From: Deltaproteobacteria bacterium
GTDB taxonomy: Bacteria; Desulfobacterota; Dissulfuribacteria; Dissulfuribacterales; UBA3076
DNA length: 41,457 nt
Direction: 5' to 3'
Assembly: GCA_003194495.1 (NCBI GenBank)
Contig: PQXE01000028.1
Span: 1-41,457, forward strand
Position 1 is the first letter of the stretch. Each line of letters starts with the position of its first letter. The notes under the pieces were generated by a model, which saw only the letters and a program-made list of their open reading frames with translations, searched no databases and was not told the origin of the DNA. Made by a program: the position numbers and the translations under genes. This document shows, in pieces, positions 33,871 to 41,457 of this stretch.

Positions 33871-34899
33871 TCAATTAATAAAAATCTTCTCGTAATCCTT
33901 AAAGTCCTCGATTGTCCGTCCGGCACCATGGACTACAGTTGTCAGCGGATCACTTGCAAGGTTAAACGTAAGGCCGGTCCTCAAACTCAGGAATTGAATA
34001 ATACCTCTCAGCAAAGCCCCGCCCCCTGTCAATGTTATACCGTTGGCTTCTATCGAGGCCCTGGTGTCCGGGGACAAAGCCCTAAGCACATCCTCCACCA
34101 TCTTGGAAATAGCATCCAGAGGCTTCTCCAGAACAGGCATCAGTTCCAGGAGGGTAATTACGGACGTTACCGGCACCCCTCGCGAAAAATGCTTTCCCCC
34201 TACGTTATATTCTTGATCCAGGCCCTTTCCATCATCCCAGACCGCTCCTATTTTCCATTTAATTGTCTCTGCAGTGGTCGAACCCACTACCACACCATGT
34301 TCTTCAGTCAACCAACGGACGATGGCATCATCAAATTCATCCCCTGCCACCCGTAAAGTCTCGCAGTGTAAATACGACCACTTAGCTATTACCGCCACCT
34401 CAGTTGTGCCACCACCTATATCCAATACCATCTGCGGCTCCTCTCCATTGACGGGGAGCCCCGCGCCTATGGCAGCAGCCATGGTTTCTTCCAATAAAAA
34501 AATTTTCTTGGCCCCGGCCTCTTGAGCTGCCTCGAGTACAGCCCGTTTTTCCACCTGAGTGATATTAGAAGGGACACAAATTACCACCCTTGGGGAGAAA
34601 ATCCCCTTTCGTTCTTTCGCACGGTTCAAAAAAACCTTGATTAACTGACTTACTGCATCAAAATCCTCTATGATTCCGTCCTTCATAGGACGCATAGCCG
34701 TGATACCCTCAGGAGTCCGGCCCAGATACTTTTTTGCAGCAAGCCCCACATCAATTACCCATCCGTCATTTGAACACGCAATTACAGTAGGTTCATTCAG
34801 GACCACCCCCTCTCTCTGAACATAAATAAGGGTATTGGCAGTGCCCAAATCCATAGCCATATCCTGTTTTATTATATTTTTAAGGTTCTTAAGCGCCAC
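33871..34899 (-). CDS. mreB: MreB rod-shape actin homologue
   Basis: A 342-residue actin-fold protein. MAMDLGTANTLIYVQREGVV is the phosphate-1 region, LEETMAAAIGAG follows near residue 136, and MVLDIGGGTTEVAVIAKW is the phosphate-2 loop near residue 158. ITLTGGGALLRGI near residue 286 forms the adenosine region. MreB filaments guide lateral wall synthesis at the inner membrane. The usual partners mreC and mreD do not follow, so this is either a second MreB or a locus split from the rest. Upstream lie a hairpin and short TTAGC repeats rather than a neighbouring coding start. Confidence 0.93.
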   Translation of the reverse strand: MALKNLKNIIKQDMAMDLGTANTLIYVQREGVVLNEPTVIACSNDGWVIDVGLAAKKYLGRTPEGITAMRPMKDGIIEDFDAVSQLIKVFLNRAKERKGIFSPRVVICVPSNITQVEKRAVLEAAQEAGAKKIFLLEETMAAAIGAGLPVNGEEPQMVLDIGGGTTEVAVIAKWSYLHCETLRVAGDEFDDAIVRWLTEEHGVVVGSTTAETIKWKIGAVWDDGKGLDQEYNVGGKHFSRGVPVTSVITLLELMPVLEKPLDAISKMVEDVLRALSPDTRASIEANGITLTGGGALLRGIIQFLSLRTGLTFNLASDPLTTVVHGAGRTIEDFKDYEKIFIN

Positions 34900-34917
34900 T
34901 GCATCTCCTACTTGAGC

Positions 34918-34944
34918 GATTAGCTGTTAGCCATTAGCATTTAG
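34918..34944. repeat. Four TTAGC-centred heptamer repeats upstream of mreB
   Basis: ATTAGC, TGTTAGC, CATTAGC and ATTTAGC follow each other directly just upstream of the mreB start. They could expand or contract by slippage and lie where the promoter or leader is expected. Confidence 0.5.
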
Positions 34945-34994
34945 CTTTGAAAAATCCAGGCATTACGTTACTTAAAAATAACACCCAATGGGTT

Positions 34995-35044
34995 CACCCT
35001 GTTGAATTCCCAAAGGGGGCAGCGAAGCTGCACTCAACAGGGTG
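34995..35044. repeat. Two-tier hairpin upstream of mreB
   Basis: CACCCTGTTGA (34995-35005) pairs perfectly with TCAACAGGGTG (35034-35044). Inside, GCAGC-GAA-GCTGC (35019-35031) forms a second small hairpin. There is no T-run, so it looks more like a small palindromic repeat unit or structured leader than a terminator. Confidence 0.55.
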
Positions 35045-35094
35045 CAAGTTTGTAATAGCAAAACATCCTGTAATCATTAAGCTAATAGCTCAAT

Positions 35095-36009
35095 TTAGGT
35101 ATTAATGACTCTATCAAGAGAAAAAACCAGGAGTTCGGCAAGACCTCCCGGCCACCCTGACAAGTCTATATCTCCGGTAAGCAGCCACACCAAGGTACCT
35201 GCTTCAATCGGCTGAAAGAGCCCTATCAGCACCGGACCTCTGTCAAAGGGCTCACCAGGCCATAAAAAATAAGACTTGTGCTTATCCGCTCCATAGCGAC
35301 TAAGCATCAAGTGCTTTCTGTATCTCAAAAGCCAACCAACAAGGCCTTTTTCCACATTAAAACACTGACCTTCCAGGTTGATCTCTTGAGGTAGTCCAAT
35401 AGTAGCCTTTATCATAAAAACATTTTTGTCCCTTTCATGAAAGGCCACAAGACCACTTCTAAGTCCTAACAATTCTTTCAGACCTGTCAACAAATGCTCT
35501 ATTTTTCCTGAAAGGCCATGGTGCCATTTGTTCCAACGACGGTAGAACCGGAGTTCACGGTGATTTTTCCAGGAAAACCATAAATCAGAAGCTATTATTG
35601 CACAATTTTCTAAAATGCGCTGTTTCTTTTCAGGAAAGGAATAACGATTCTTGCTGTCTACCATCAAGACCCCTGCACCGCGTAGTAAGGGAACTGCGAG
35701 AAATGCCTTTATATCAACGTCTCTGCTGTAAATACCAAGAGTCCTGGTATCTCTATCGAAATTGGTTACGTGCAGCCTCTTCCCCTCCCGTGCAACCCAG
35801 CCTATCAGCCCTTGGGCAACCCCTATATTGCATTCAGGCACTATATAGGGGCTGAGACTTTCCCATGCCGCCAAGTGGAGATCATCTCCCTGATGACTAC
35901 GGATAAACAGGGCGGCAGTGAAGGAATCAAAAACATTTGCAACCAACTGGACAAAATGCTTAAGAGAAGCAGGCATAAATACCAGGACCATATGGCGGGG
36001 TAAGCACAC
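35095..36009 (-). CDS. Protein with GAF-like sensor domains
   Basis: Up to 304 residues; starts at residue 7 or 12 are also possible, and all lie near or inside the last part of mtnA. Residues 15-150 look like a GAF domain: VANVFDSFTAALFIRSHQGD, then IAQGL-type ending GLIGWVAREGKRLHVTNFDR and KAFLAVPLLRGAGVLMVDSK. Residues 170-300 look like a second, weaker GAF unit (LLGLRSGLVAFHERDKNVFM, GLVGWLLRYRKHLMLSRYG). No output domain is present. GAF domains bind small ligands or redox cofactors. The ligand is not predictable here. Translational coupling to mtnA is inferred from the overlap. Confidence 0.72.
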   Translation of the reverse strand: MCLPRHMVLVFMPASLKHFVQLVANVFDSFTAALFIRSHQGDDLHLAAWESLSPYIVPECNIGVAQGLIGWVAREGKRLHVTNFDRDTRTLGIYSRDVDIKAFLAVPLLRGAGVLMVDSKNRYSFPEKKQRILENCAIIASDLWFSWKNHRELRFYRRWNKWHHGLSGKIEHLLTGLKELLGLRSGLVAFHERDKNVFMIKATIGLPQEINLEGQCFNVEKGLVGWLLRYRKHLMLSRYGADKHKSYFLWPGEPFDRGPVLIGLFQPIEAGTLVWLLTGDIDLSGWPGGLAELLVFSLDRVINT

Positions 36010-37030
36010 CCAACTCGGTGATTATGGCGGTTATAAGATGGTGAGGAGTAATATCAAAGACCGGATTTTGAACTCCCACCCCTGGGGCGGCGATCTCCTT
36101 TCCGGCAAAAGAGGTAATTTCCCCGGCCCCACGCTCTTCTAAAGGGATATGATCTCCGGACGGGGTGACAGGATCAATAGTAGAAACAGGGGCAGCCACA
36201 TAAAAAGGGATATCATTAGCTTTGGCAAGCTCAGCTACAGTGTAAGTCCCGATCTTGTTGGCAACATCACCATTGGCTGCAATGCGATCGGCCCCGACCA
36301 CCACGGCCCTGATCCGCCCTTTTTGCATCAAAAAACCTGCAGCTCCATCCACAACCAGGGTAACTGCTATCCCGTCCTTGATAAGCTCCCAGGCGGTAAG
36401 CCTGGCACCCTGGAGCCAAGGACGGGTTTCATCGGCAATGACATTGATCTCATTGCCCTCAGAAATAGCAGCCCTGATAATTCCAAGGGCCGTTCCATAT
36501 CCACCGGTAGCAAGGCCGCCTGCATTACAGTGAGTGAGCACGCCACCCTTTTCCGGTAAAAGGGCCTGACCATGAAATCCTATGGCCAAATTGCTCCTTA
36601 CGTCTTCTGTCCAAATAGAAATGGCCTCCTTTTCTAAAATGGTTGCAAGATCGCCTGGGCTCAGCTCATAATGCCTGCGCGCAAGCTTTTTTAGCCTCAC
36701 TACCGCCCACTTCAAATTCACTGCCGTGGGCCGGGCCTGAAGCATAAAAGCCGCTTCCTCCAGCCATTTCTCTACAAAGAGAGCTTTATCTTTATGCTTG
36801 AGTCCATAAGCAGCCAAGACCATGCCAAAAGCAGCAGTGATCCCTATGGCCGGTGCTCCCCTCACCACCATATCCCTTATAGCCTTAGCAACATCTCTTG
36901 CAGATTTATACGCAAGCCATATCTCCTCATGAGGTAATAACCTCTGGTCCAACAAATAAAGAACTTGCTTTTCCCAACGGAGCGGTACTACAGACGTATT
37001 ACCTTCGCTTTGAAGCAGGCTCAATGGCAT
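35960..37030 (-). CDS. mtnA: S-methyl-5-thioribose-1-phosphate isomerase (MtnA)
   Basis: The frame opens earlier (37177) but inside gatB. The family starts at MPLSLLQSEGNTSVVPLRWE, so I place the ATG at 37030, 26 bp after gatB, giving about 356 residues, the usual size. Visible motifs are VVRGAPAIGITAAFG near residue 56, THCNAGGLATGGYGTALGII with the catalytic Cys near residue 170, and VGADRIAANGDVANKIGTY with the catalytic Asp near residue 248. MtnA isomerises methylthioribose-1-phosphate in methionine salvage. Related archaeal enzymes act on ribose-1,5-bisphosphate, but no linked RuBisCO genes are seen. The ribosome site is weak, suggesting coupling to gatB. Confidence 0.9.
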   Translation of the reverse strand: MPLSLLQSEGNTSVVPLRWEKQVLYLLDQRLLPHEEIWLAYKSARDVAKAIRDMVVRGAPAIGITAAFGMVLAAYGLKHKDKALFVEKWLEEAAFMLQARPTAVNLKWAVVRLKKLARRHYELSPGDLATILEKEAISIWTEDVRSNLAIGFHGQALLPEKGGVLTHCNAGGLATGGYGTALGIIRAAISEGNEINVIADETRPWLQGARLTAWELIKDGIAVTLVVDGAAGFLMQKGRIRAVVVGADRIAANGDVANKIGTYTVAELAKANDIPFYVAAPVSTIDPVTPSGDHIPLEERGAGEITSFAGKEIAAPGVGVQNPVFDITPHHLITAIITELGVLTPPYGPGIYACFS

Positions 37031-37056
37031 GTCGTAGTTATCGGCAGCAATGTCTT

Positions 37057-38487
37057 TCACAGGCCCAGGGCCTTTCGCAACAGATCGTTTACCTTTTTGG
37101 GATTGGCCTGTCCCTTTGTCTCCTTCATAACCTGTCCAACTAAAAAACCCAGGATCTTGGTCTTTCCGGCCTTGCACTTTTCCACCTCTTTTGGATGGGC
37201 CTCCACTACATGCTCGACCACTGCGCTGAGGGCGGATTCGTCACTCACCTGGGCAACCCCTTGTTCTTCCACAATTTCTTTAGGACTCTTTTTTGAATCA
37301 TATGCCTGTTCAAGGATATCTTTTGCCATCTTGCCGCTAATAGTGCCATCATCTATCAGCTTGAGCAATTCCGCCAGACCGGCGGGAGGTATCGGGCAGG
37401 CATCAATTTCTTGATCCTGCTGTTTTAGAAGACGGAACAGCTCCACCATTACCCAGTTGCTGACAATCTTTGGGCTTGGAAACAGGGCTACGCATTCCTC
37501 AAAGTAATCAGCCATGGACTTTGAGGCGGTGAGGACTCCTGCGTCGTAGTCTGAAAGACCGTATTGTTCCTCAAATCGAGCGCACTTTGCATCAGGCAGT
37601 TCAGGCAGTTCCAGCTTCACGCTGTCCAGCCAGGCATTATCAATTTCTACCGGGACCAAATCCGGGTCAGGAAAATATCGATAATCATGGGCCTCTTCTT
37701 TACCCCTCATTGTGACTGTTACACCCTTGGCCGCATCCCAAAGACGGGTCTCCTGCACTATCTCATGGCCATCAAGTAAAAGAGCTGTCTGACGCCTTAT
37801 TTCAAACTCCAATGCCTTCTGCACATTACGGAATGAATTCATATTCTTGAGTTCAGCCCTGACTCCAAAGTCTTTCCGCCCTATGGGTCTCAAGGAAATA
37901 TTGGCATCACAGCGCAGGCTACCCTCTTCCATATTGCCGTCGCTGATCTCCAAATAACGGACGTATTGTCTCACTTTCTTAAGATATGAAGCAGCCTCTT
38001 CAGGACTCCGAATATCAGGCTCGCTCACAATCTCAATCAACGGCACACCTGTCCGATTAAGATCCACATAGCTGACGGGCCTGTTTTCATCATGTATCAG
38101 TTTGCCCGCATCCTCTTCCAAATGGATGCGGGTAATATCGATCCTCTTGGCCTGTCCGTTCATAGCAATTTCAACCCAACCGCGTTCAGCCAGAGGAAGA
38201 TCATATTGAGAGATCTGATAGCCCTTGGGAAGATCAGGATAAAAATAGTGTTTTCTGGCAAAAACGCTGAAAGGGGCTATTTCGCAATGTGTAGCCAGTG
38301 CTGTTTTTATGGCAAATTCCACAACTTTCCTGTTAAGCACAGGCAGAACTCCGGGCATTCCCACACATACCGGACATGAATGCGTATTGGACGCCGCACC
38401 GAATGTAGTTGAACAGGAGCAAAAAATCTTCGTTTTAGTCTGCAACTGGACATGAACCTCAAGACCTATTACTGCCTCATATTCCAT
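37057..38487 (-). CDS. gatB: Aspartyl/glutamyl-tRNA amidotransferase subunit B
   Basis: A full-length 476-residue GatB. The N-terminus has [20 protein letters not shown] followed by the zinc-type [14 protein letters not shown]. The signature [19 protein letters not shown] lies near residue 148, and the C-terminal YqeY-like tail domain ends [15 protein letters not shown]. With GatA and GatC it converts misacylated Glu-tRNA-Gln or Asp-tRNA-Asn to the correct amide. GatA and GatC are not in the window, a common separation. mtnA follows closely on the same strand. Confidence 0.96.
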   Translation of the reverse strand: MEYEAVIGLEVHVQLQTKTKIFCSCSTTFGAASNTHSCPVCVGMPGVLPVLNRKVVEFAIKTALATHCEIAPFSVFARKHYFYPDLPKGYQISQYDLPLAERGWVEIAMNGQAKRIDITRIHLEEDAGKLIHDENRPVSYVDLNRTGVPLIEIVSEPDIRSPEEAASYLKKVRQYVRYLEISDGNMEEGSLRCDANISLRPIGRKDFGVRAELKNMNSFRNVQKALEFEIRRQTALLLDGHEIVQETRLWDAAKGVTVTMRGKEEAHDYRYFPDPDLVPVEIDNAWLDSVKLELPELPDAKCARFEEQYGLSDYDAGVLTASKSMADYFEECVALFPSPKIVSNWVMVELFRLLKQQDQEIDACPIPPAGLAELLKLIDDGTISGKMAKDILEQAYDSKKSPKEIVEEQGVAQVSDESALSAVVEHVVEAHPKEVEKCKAGKTKILGFLVGQVMKETKGQANPKKVNDLLRKALGL

Positions 38488-38614
38488 AAACCAGATCCCT
38501 TCACAACGGCTACATTTTTACATCAAAGCGCACATTAGCCTACCACGCCATGCTATCTCAATCAACAGGATACAAATAACAGAGCCTCACGAAAATCTGT
38601 AAAATCTGTGAACT

Positions 38615-38652
38615 AAAAAAGCAGTTGTATCATTATTTGACACAACTGCTTT
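38615..38652 (-). terminator. Rho-independent terminator of the small HTH gene
   Basis: On the minus strand an 11-bp perfect stem AAAGCAGTTGT / ACAACTGCTTT with a 13-base loop is followed by a run of six T. It lies 28 bp after the HTH gene stop and isolates it from gatB. Confidence 0.8.
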
Positions 38653-38679
38653 CATCCTTTCGGATATAGTTTGTGGATG

Positions 38680-38961
38680 CTAAGACTTTTTACGCTTTCC
38701 CTTAGTCTTTGCCTTGGTCTTGGTCGCCTCTTTTGGCTCAACACCTTCTTCTTCCAAAAATTTAAGAATTGGATTGGGCCGACGTACAGTCTTCTTCGGC
38801 AAATCAATGTGCTTCCTGAGTTCGCTGACAATCTTTGATACCTGAAACCTGCTGATACCAAGCTTATCGGCTATCTCGGAAGCCGTCATTTCGGCATAAT
38901 GCTTATGCACATATCGTACATCATCTACATTATAGGGCCTACTTCTTTTTCTTCCAGTCAT
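38680..38961 (-). CDS. Small helix-turn-helix DNA-binding protein
   Basis: A 93-residue basic protein. The first half (TGRKRSRPYNVDDVRYVHKH then EMTASEIADKLGISRFQVSK) is a helix-turn-helix of the kind found in small phage-type or nucleoid regulators. The tail is lysine-rich (EATKTKAKTKGKRKKS), like histone-like extensions. A GGAAGGAG ribosome site precedes the ATG. A perfect palindrome 26 bp upstream suggests self-control, and a strong terminator follows, so it is a single-gene unit. I do not recognise a named family. Its target genes are unknown. Confidence 0.72.
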   Translation of the reverse strand: MTGRKRSRPYNVDDVRYVHKHYAEMTASEIADKLGISRFQVSKIVSELRKHIDLPKKTVRRPNPILKFLEEEGVEPKEATKTKAKTKGKRKKS

Positions 38962-38986
38962 GATAAACTCCTTCCTGTTTTTTTGA

Positions 38987-39008
38987 AATGTAAATGTTTA
39001 TTTACATT
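38987..39008 (-). promoter_or_regulatory. Palindromic candidate operator upstream of the small HTH gene
   Basis: AATGTAAAT and ATTTACATT form a perfect 9-bp inverted repeat around GTTT, 26 bp upstream of the HTH gene start. The position fits an operator for autoregulation; binding is inferred. Confidence 0.5.
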
Positions 39009-39350
39009 ATCTCTAAATCCCACTTATCCGCATCAATATAAGTCCAACGCTTTACAATGTGCTCAAGGTTGCGATTGTCCAACGTATCCAACAATAAATA
39101 CGAAATCCATAACAGGCTGCATCGCAGCATTTTTTCTTCCTGATTTAGACACAAATCAGCCAATTAACAAACTCTGCAATACAAGTACAAAAAGAAACAC
39201 AACTTGTCAATAGCTATAAAATGAAAAAACTAAAGATAAGTCCGGCCAGGACAGTAGAAATACCCAAGAACCATTCCTTTAACGATCATTCAGAAATGGA
39301 ATATACTAAATTTGTAGTTTAGGGAAAGAATTTAAGGTCGAGATGGGATA
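39009..39350. other. Non-coding stretch between the HTH operator and the surE remnant
   Basis: About 340 bp without a convincing gene on either strand and without a clear hairpin or repeat copy. It may be decayed coding sequence beyond the broken surE, but I see no readable protein segment in it. Confidence 0.35.
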
Positions 39351-39581
39351 TTAAAATGGATAGGAATAATGCACTGCAAGCTTAACACAGTCTGCCGGTG
39401 TACCACTTAGAGCCAATCCGAAAGATCAACTATTGCGATTTACAGAACGGACCCTGGGCGTAGGCGCACTCACACGTTGGGGGAGGAAATCCAGATGTTC
39501 ATTACTAAATTCTAGGTCCCACAACACATGAATGCGCCCCTGGGCATATATTCCGTCATCGTTTGTAAGAAGGATGTTCAT
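39351..39581 (-). pseudogene. surE: surE (5'/3'-nucleotidase) remnant
   Basis: The frame begins MNILLTNDDGIYAQG, the unmistakable N-terminus of SurE with its metal-binding NDDG motif. It then loses similarity, meets a TGA, and in the same frame later reads LALSGTPADCVKLAVHYSYP, a second SurE hallmark, before a TAA at 39351. About 77 codons remain of about 250. The middle is shortened and degenerate and the C-terminal domain is missing. SurE is a survival-associated nucleotidase. The ATG lies 24 bp after the gltA stop, so it was the second gene of that transcript. Confidence 0.82.
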
Positions 39582-39604
39582 ATCTCACTAACCATTTTCT
39601 CCTT

Positions 39605-41017
39605 TTACCACCCCCAGGTAAGGTACTGATGTATGGAATCAGAGGCCTTTCTGCCTGCCCCCATGGCCAAAATAACCGTAGCCTGGCCTGAGACTATGTC
39701 TCCACCGGCCCATACCCCTTTTTTCATGGTCTTACCTGATTCCGGATCTGCAACAATATAACCCCACTTATTGATCTTCAGGTCCTCGGTGGATTTGGTC
39801 AAAAGGGGATTGGCCCCTGCTCCAACCGCAATAACCGCCAAGTCGCACTTCAGCTTGAACTCGGAGCCTTCTATGGATATAGGACGTCGTCGTCCGGATT
39901 CGTCAGGTTCCCCCAATTTCATCTGAAGACACTCCACATCTGTCAGACGGGCATTTTCATCACCCAGGAACCTGGTAGGCGCTGTGAGGAGAAAAAACTC
40001 AATGCCTTCCTCTTCTGCGTGATGAATTTCTGCGGATCGAGCAGGCATTTCATCCCGGGACCTGCGATAAACGATGCGTACCCTGTCGGCACCTAGACGC
40101 ATGGCAGTCCGCGCGGAATCCATGGCCACATTTCCTGCCCCAAACACAACAACATCTTTACCTCTGACAAGGGGAGTATCGTATTCAGGGAACCGGTATG
40201 CCTTCATAAGATTGGCCCGTGTCAGATACTCGTTAGCTGAATATATGCCGATCAGGTTTTCTCCCGGGATGTTCAGAAACCGGGGTAGTCCGGCACCTAC
40301 CCCGACGTAGATGGCATCATAGCCCTGTTCAAAAAGTTCATCCATGGAAACAGTCTTTCCCACCACTGTATTGCACTCAACTTTTACCCCTAACTTCTCA
40401 AGAGTATTTACCTCTGAATAAACTATCTCTTTGGGAAGCCTGAATTCCGGAATACCATATACAAGAACACCGCCCGGTTTGTGAAATGCCTCGAAAATTG
40501 TCACTTCATGGCCCTTTAGAACAAGGTCTCCGGCAACAGTCAGGCCGGAAGGCCCAGACCCCACTACGGCTATCCTTTTCCCTGTGGGGGCACTCTTTGG
40601 CGGGAGATCTCCATTGCCGTGCTCCCGTTCCATATCCGCAACGAATTTCTCCAAATTGCCAATCGCTACGGGATCTCCTTTTTTGCCAAGGATGCATTTG
40701 CCTTCACATTGGATCTCTTGTGGGCAAACCCTACCGCACACGGCCGGGAGCGCGTTTCTTTCCCATATTTTCCGGACGGCTTTGGCAAAATCACCCTTTT
40801 TTATACTTTTGATAAAACCTGGTATGTCAACAGACACCGGACACCCTTCCATACAAGAAGGCTTTTTGCACTGCAGGCATCTTTCTGCCTCTTTTACAGC
40901 AAGTTCTTTTGTATATCCCAAGGGAACTTCCTGAAAATTCCGTTTTCTGATTTGGGGATCCTGTTCAGGCATGGGTTGCCTGGGTATCTTTTCCTTTTTA
41001 GGCAATTTTTTCGTCAT
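39605..41017 (-). CDS. gltA: GltA/SudA-type NADPH-dependent glutamate synthase small-subunit homologue
   Basis: A 470-residue iron-sulfur flavoprotein. The N-terminal domain has cysteine motifs CLQCKKPSCMEGCPV and CGRVCPQEIQCEGKCILG (about residues 46-110). FAD binding follows in KRIAVVGSGPSGLTVAGDLV near residue 148, and NADPH binding in VVVFGAGNVAMDSARTAMRL near residue 290. A final WAGGDIVSGQATVILAMGAG segment completes the FAD site. In anaerobes such proteins act as homotetrameric glutamate synthase or as the large subunit of NfnAB (electron-bifurcating transhydrogenase, formerly sulfide dehydrogenase). An NfnA partner would be upstream, beyond the MITE at the window edge. A GGAGAA ribosome site lies between the MITE and the ATG. 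Confidence 0.92.
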   Translation of the reverse strand: MTKKLPKKEKIPRQPMPEQDPQIRKRNFQEVPLGYTKELAVKEAERCLQCKKPSCMEGCPVSVDIPGFIKSIKKGDFAKAVRKIWERNALPAVCGRVCPQEIQCEGKCILGKKGDPVAIGNLEKFVADMEREHGNGDLPPKSAPTGKRIAVVGSGPSGLTVAGDLVLKGHEVTIFEAFHKPGGVLVYGIPEFRLPKEIVYSEVNTLEKLGVKVECNTVVGKTVSMDELFEQGYDAIYVGVGAGLPRFLNIPGENLIGIYSANEYLTRANLMKAYRFPEYDTPLVRGKDVVVFGAGNVAMDSARTAMRLGADRVRIVYRRSRDEMPARSAEIHHAEEEGIEFFLLTAPTRFLGDENARLTDVECLQMKLGEPDESGRRRPISIEGSEFKLKCDLAVIAVGAGANPLLTKSTEDLKINKWGYIVADPESGKTMKKGVWAGGDIVSGQATVILAMGAGRKASDSIHQYLTWGW

Positions 41018-41027
41018 ATCATTCTCC

Positions 41028-41457
41028 CTCGACTTTGGCCATTTTTCGATTATTATAAAACCAGAAAAATCAAGGAGTTAGCTGCACGATTTGTAACTTC
41101 TCAATAAGTCCGGGCAATTTAAAAAATACTATGAAATCAACAAGTTGCAGGACGTAAAAATGAAGTTTTTTTCTTTGCAAATCACTTTGCACTATGCTGT
41201 CAAATAACGATATCCTGTGATATCAATAAGTTACTCATATTCACTATTTTTAAGAGTAACATTTGGGGCCCAATTTTCTGTACATAACCTATTGAAATCA
41301 TTGACTGCCCGGACTTATTGAGAAGTTACCACGATTTGGGAATTACAAGCACTCATACCCCGATTTTTTATGGGTAGATTTGATCCAATTCAAGCTAGAT
41401 ATAATAATTTCAGTAAGTTAGCCCAACAACCATGAATTAAAAATGGCCAAAGTCGAG
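41028..41457. mobile_element. MITE copy 4, split by a nested element
   Basis: The left part (41028-41092) and right part (41330-41457) join into the same 185-bp MITE seen at 1354, 7234 and 23082. It begins 10 bp upstream of the gltA ATG, right against its ribosome site, and ends exactly at the last base of the window, so the far duplication cannot be seen. Confidence 0.9.
41093..41329. mobile_element. Nested 237-bp non-autonomous element inside MITE copy 4
   Basis: The ends are perfect 24-bp inverted repeats (41093-41116 and 41306-41329) starting GTAACTTCTCAATAAGTCCG. The flanking duplication is 8 bp, CACGATTT, at 41085-41092 and 41330-41337. No ORF is present. GTAA ends with 8-bp duplications suggest an IS66-like transposase moved it. 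It inserted after the MITE, so it is the younger event. Confidence 0.88.

Noticed and set aside
37031..37177. Starting mtnA at 37177
   Set aside because: These 49 residues lie inside gatB in another frame and are absent from the family; the conserved start is at 37030.
38899..39213. A 104-codon plus-strand ORF opposite the small HTH gene
   Set aside because: It overlaps the HTH gene start and its operator, and the translation looks like non-coding sequence.
1354..41457. The repeated 185-bp units as a dispersed CRISPR-like array
   Set aside because: Copies are many kilobases apart, have terminal inverted repeats and target duplications, and no spacers or cas genes are present.

Overview
The window reads as a chromosomal contig from an anaerobic, Gram-negative bacterium, most likely a Desulfobacterota (deltaproteobacterial) lineage. 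This rests on gene content (a GltA-type flavoprotein, LarC, ThyX, MoaC, GH57, single-domain and GGDEF response regulators, a sigma-54 activator) and gene order, not on a database search. No rRNA or tRNA gene and no CRISPR array was seen. Both window edges fall in repeated mobile DNA: the left edge cuts an IS1-like transposase and the right edge is exactly the last base of a MITE, as expected of an assembly broken at repeats.

Region 1 (1-8600) is an accessory island. A type I restriction-modification locus is in ruins on the minus strand. hsdR is interrupted by a 185-bp MITE and then cut off by an IS1-like element. hsdS and a small ORF in front of it are intact. hsdM survives as two different 3' remnants: one is cut by an IS1595-family element, the other is an 18-codon scar with an internal deletion. 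Between the two remnants sits an AbiEii-like nucleotidyltransferase / winged-helix pair with a palindromic operator. A MntA/HepT-type (type VII) toxin-antitoxin pair follows.

Region 2 (8804-23003) is a long minus-strand housekeeping run. In the direction of transcription it holds a TPR protein, a sugar-nucleotide epimerase, a WecA-like transferase fused to a CapD-like N-terminal region, an M18 aminopeptidase, thyX, nadB, a DedA/TVP38-type membrane protein, larC, pgpA, cinA and thpR, many overlapping by a few bases. A 159-bp element with GTAA ends and an 8-bp target duplication has landed at the thyX stop codon, giving ThyX a new tail and separating it from nadB.

Region 3 (23551-29474, plus strand) is a compact operon-like run: rpoZ, dnaJ, moaC, a DksA/TraR-family gene, a GH57 glycosidase, galT and a stand-alone receiver protein. 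Region 4 (29503-33777) is regulatory: a PilZ-PAS protein with a degenerate histidine-kinase-like tail, a sigma-54 activator without a receiver domain, and a receiver-GGDEF diguanylate cyclase.

Region 5 (33871-41017, minus strand) holds gltA, a decayed surE, a small HTH gene with its own palindrome and terminator, gatB, mtnA, a GAF-type protein and mreB.

The most distinctive feature is the density of small non-autonomous repeats. There is a MITE family with 5-bp duplications (four nearly identical copies, one carrying a second nested element with a 24-bp perfect inverted repeat), a GTAA-ended element, and a separate intergenic repeat family in three copies. They sit at gene starts and ends and have changed coding sequences. 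I did not find a convincing new multi-gene system; the best leads are these repeats, the PilZ pseudokinase protein, the transferase fusion and the rebuilt RM/TA locus.
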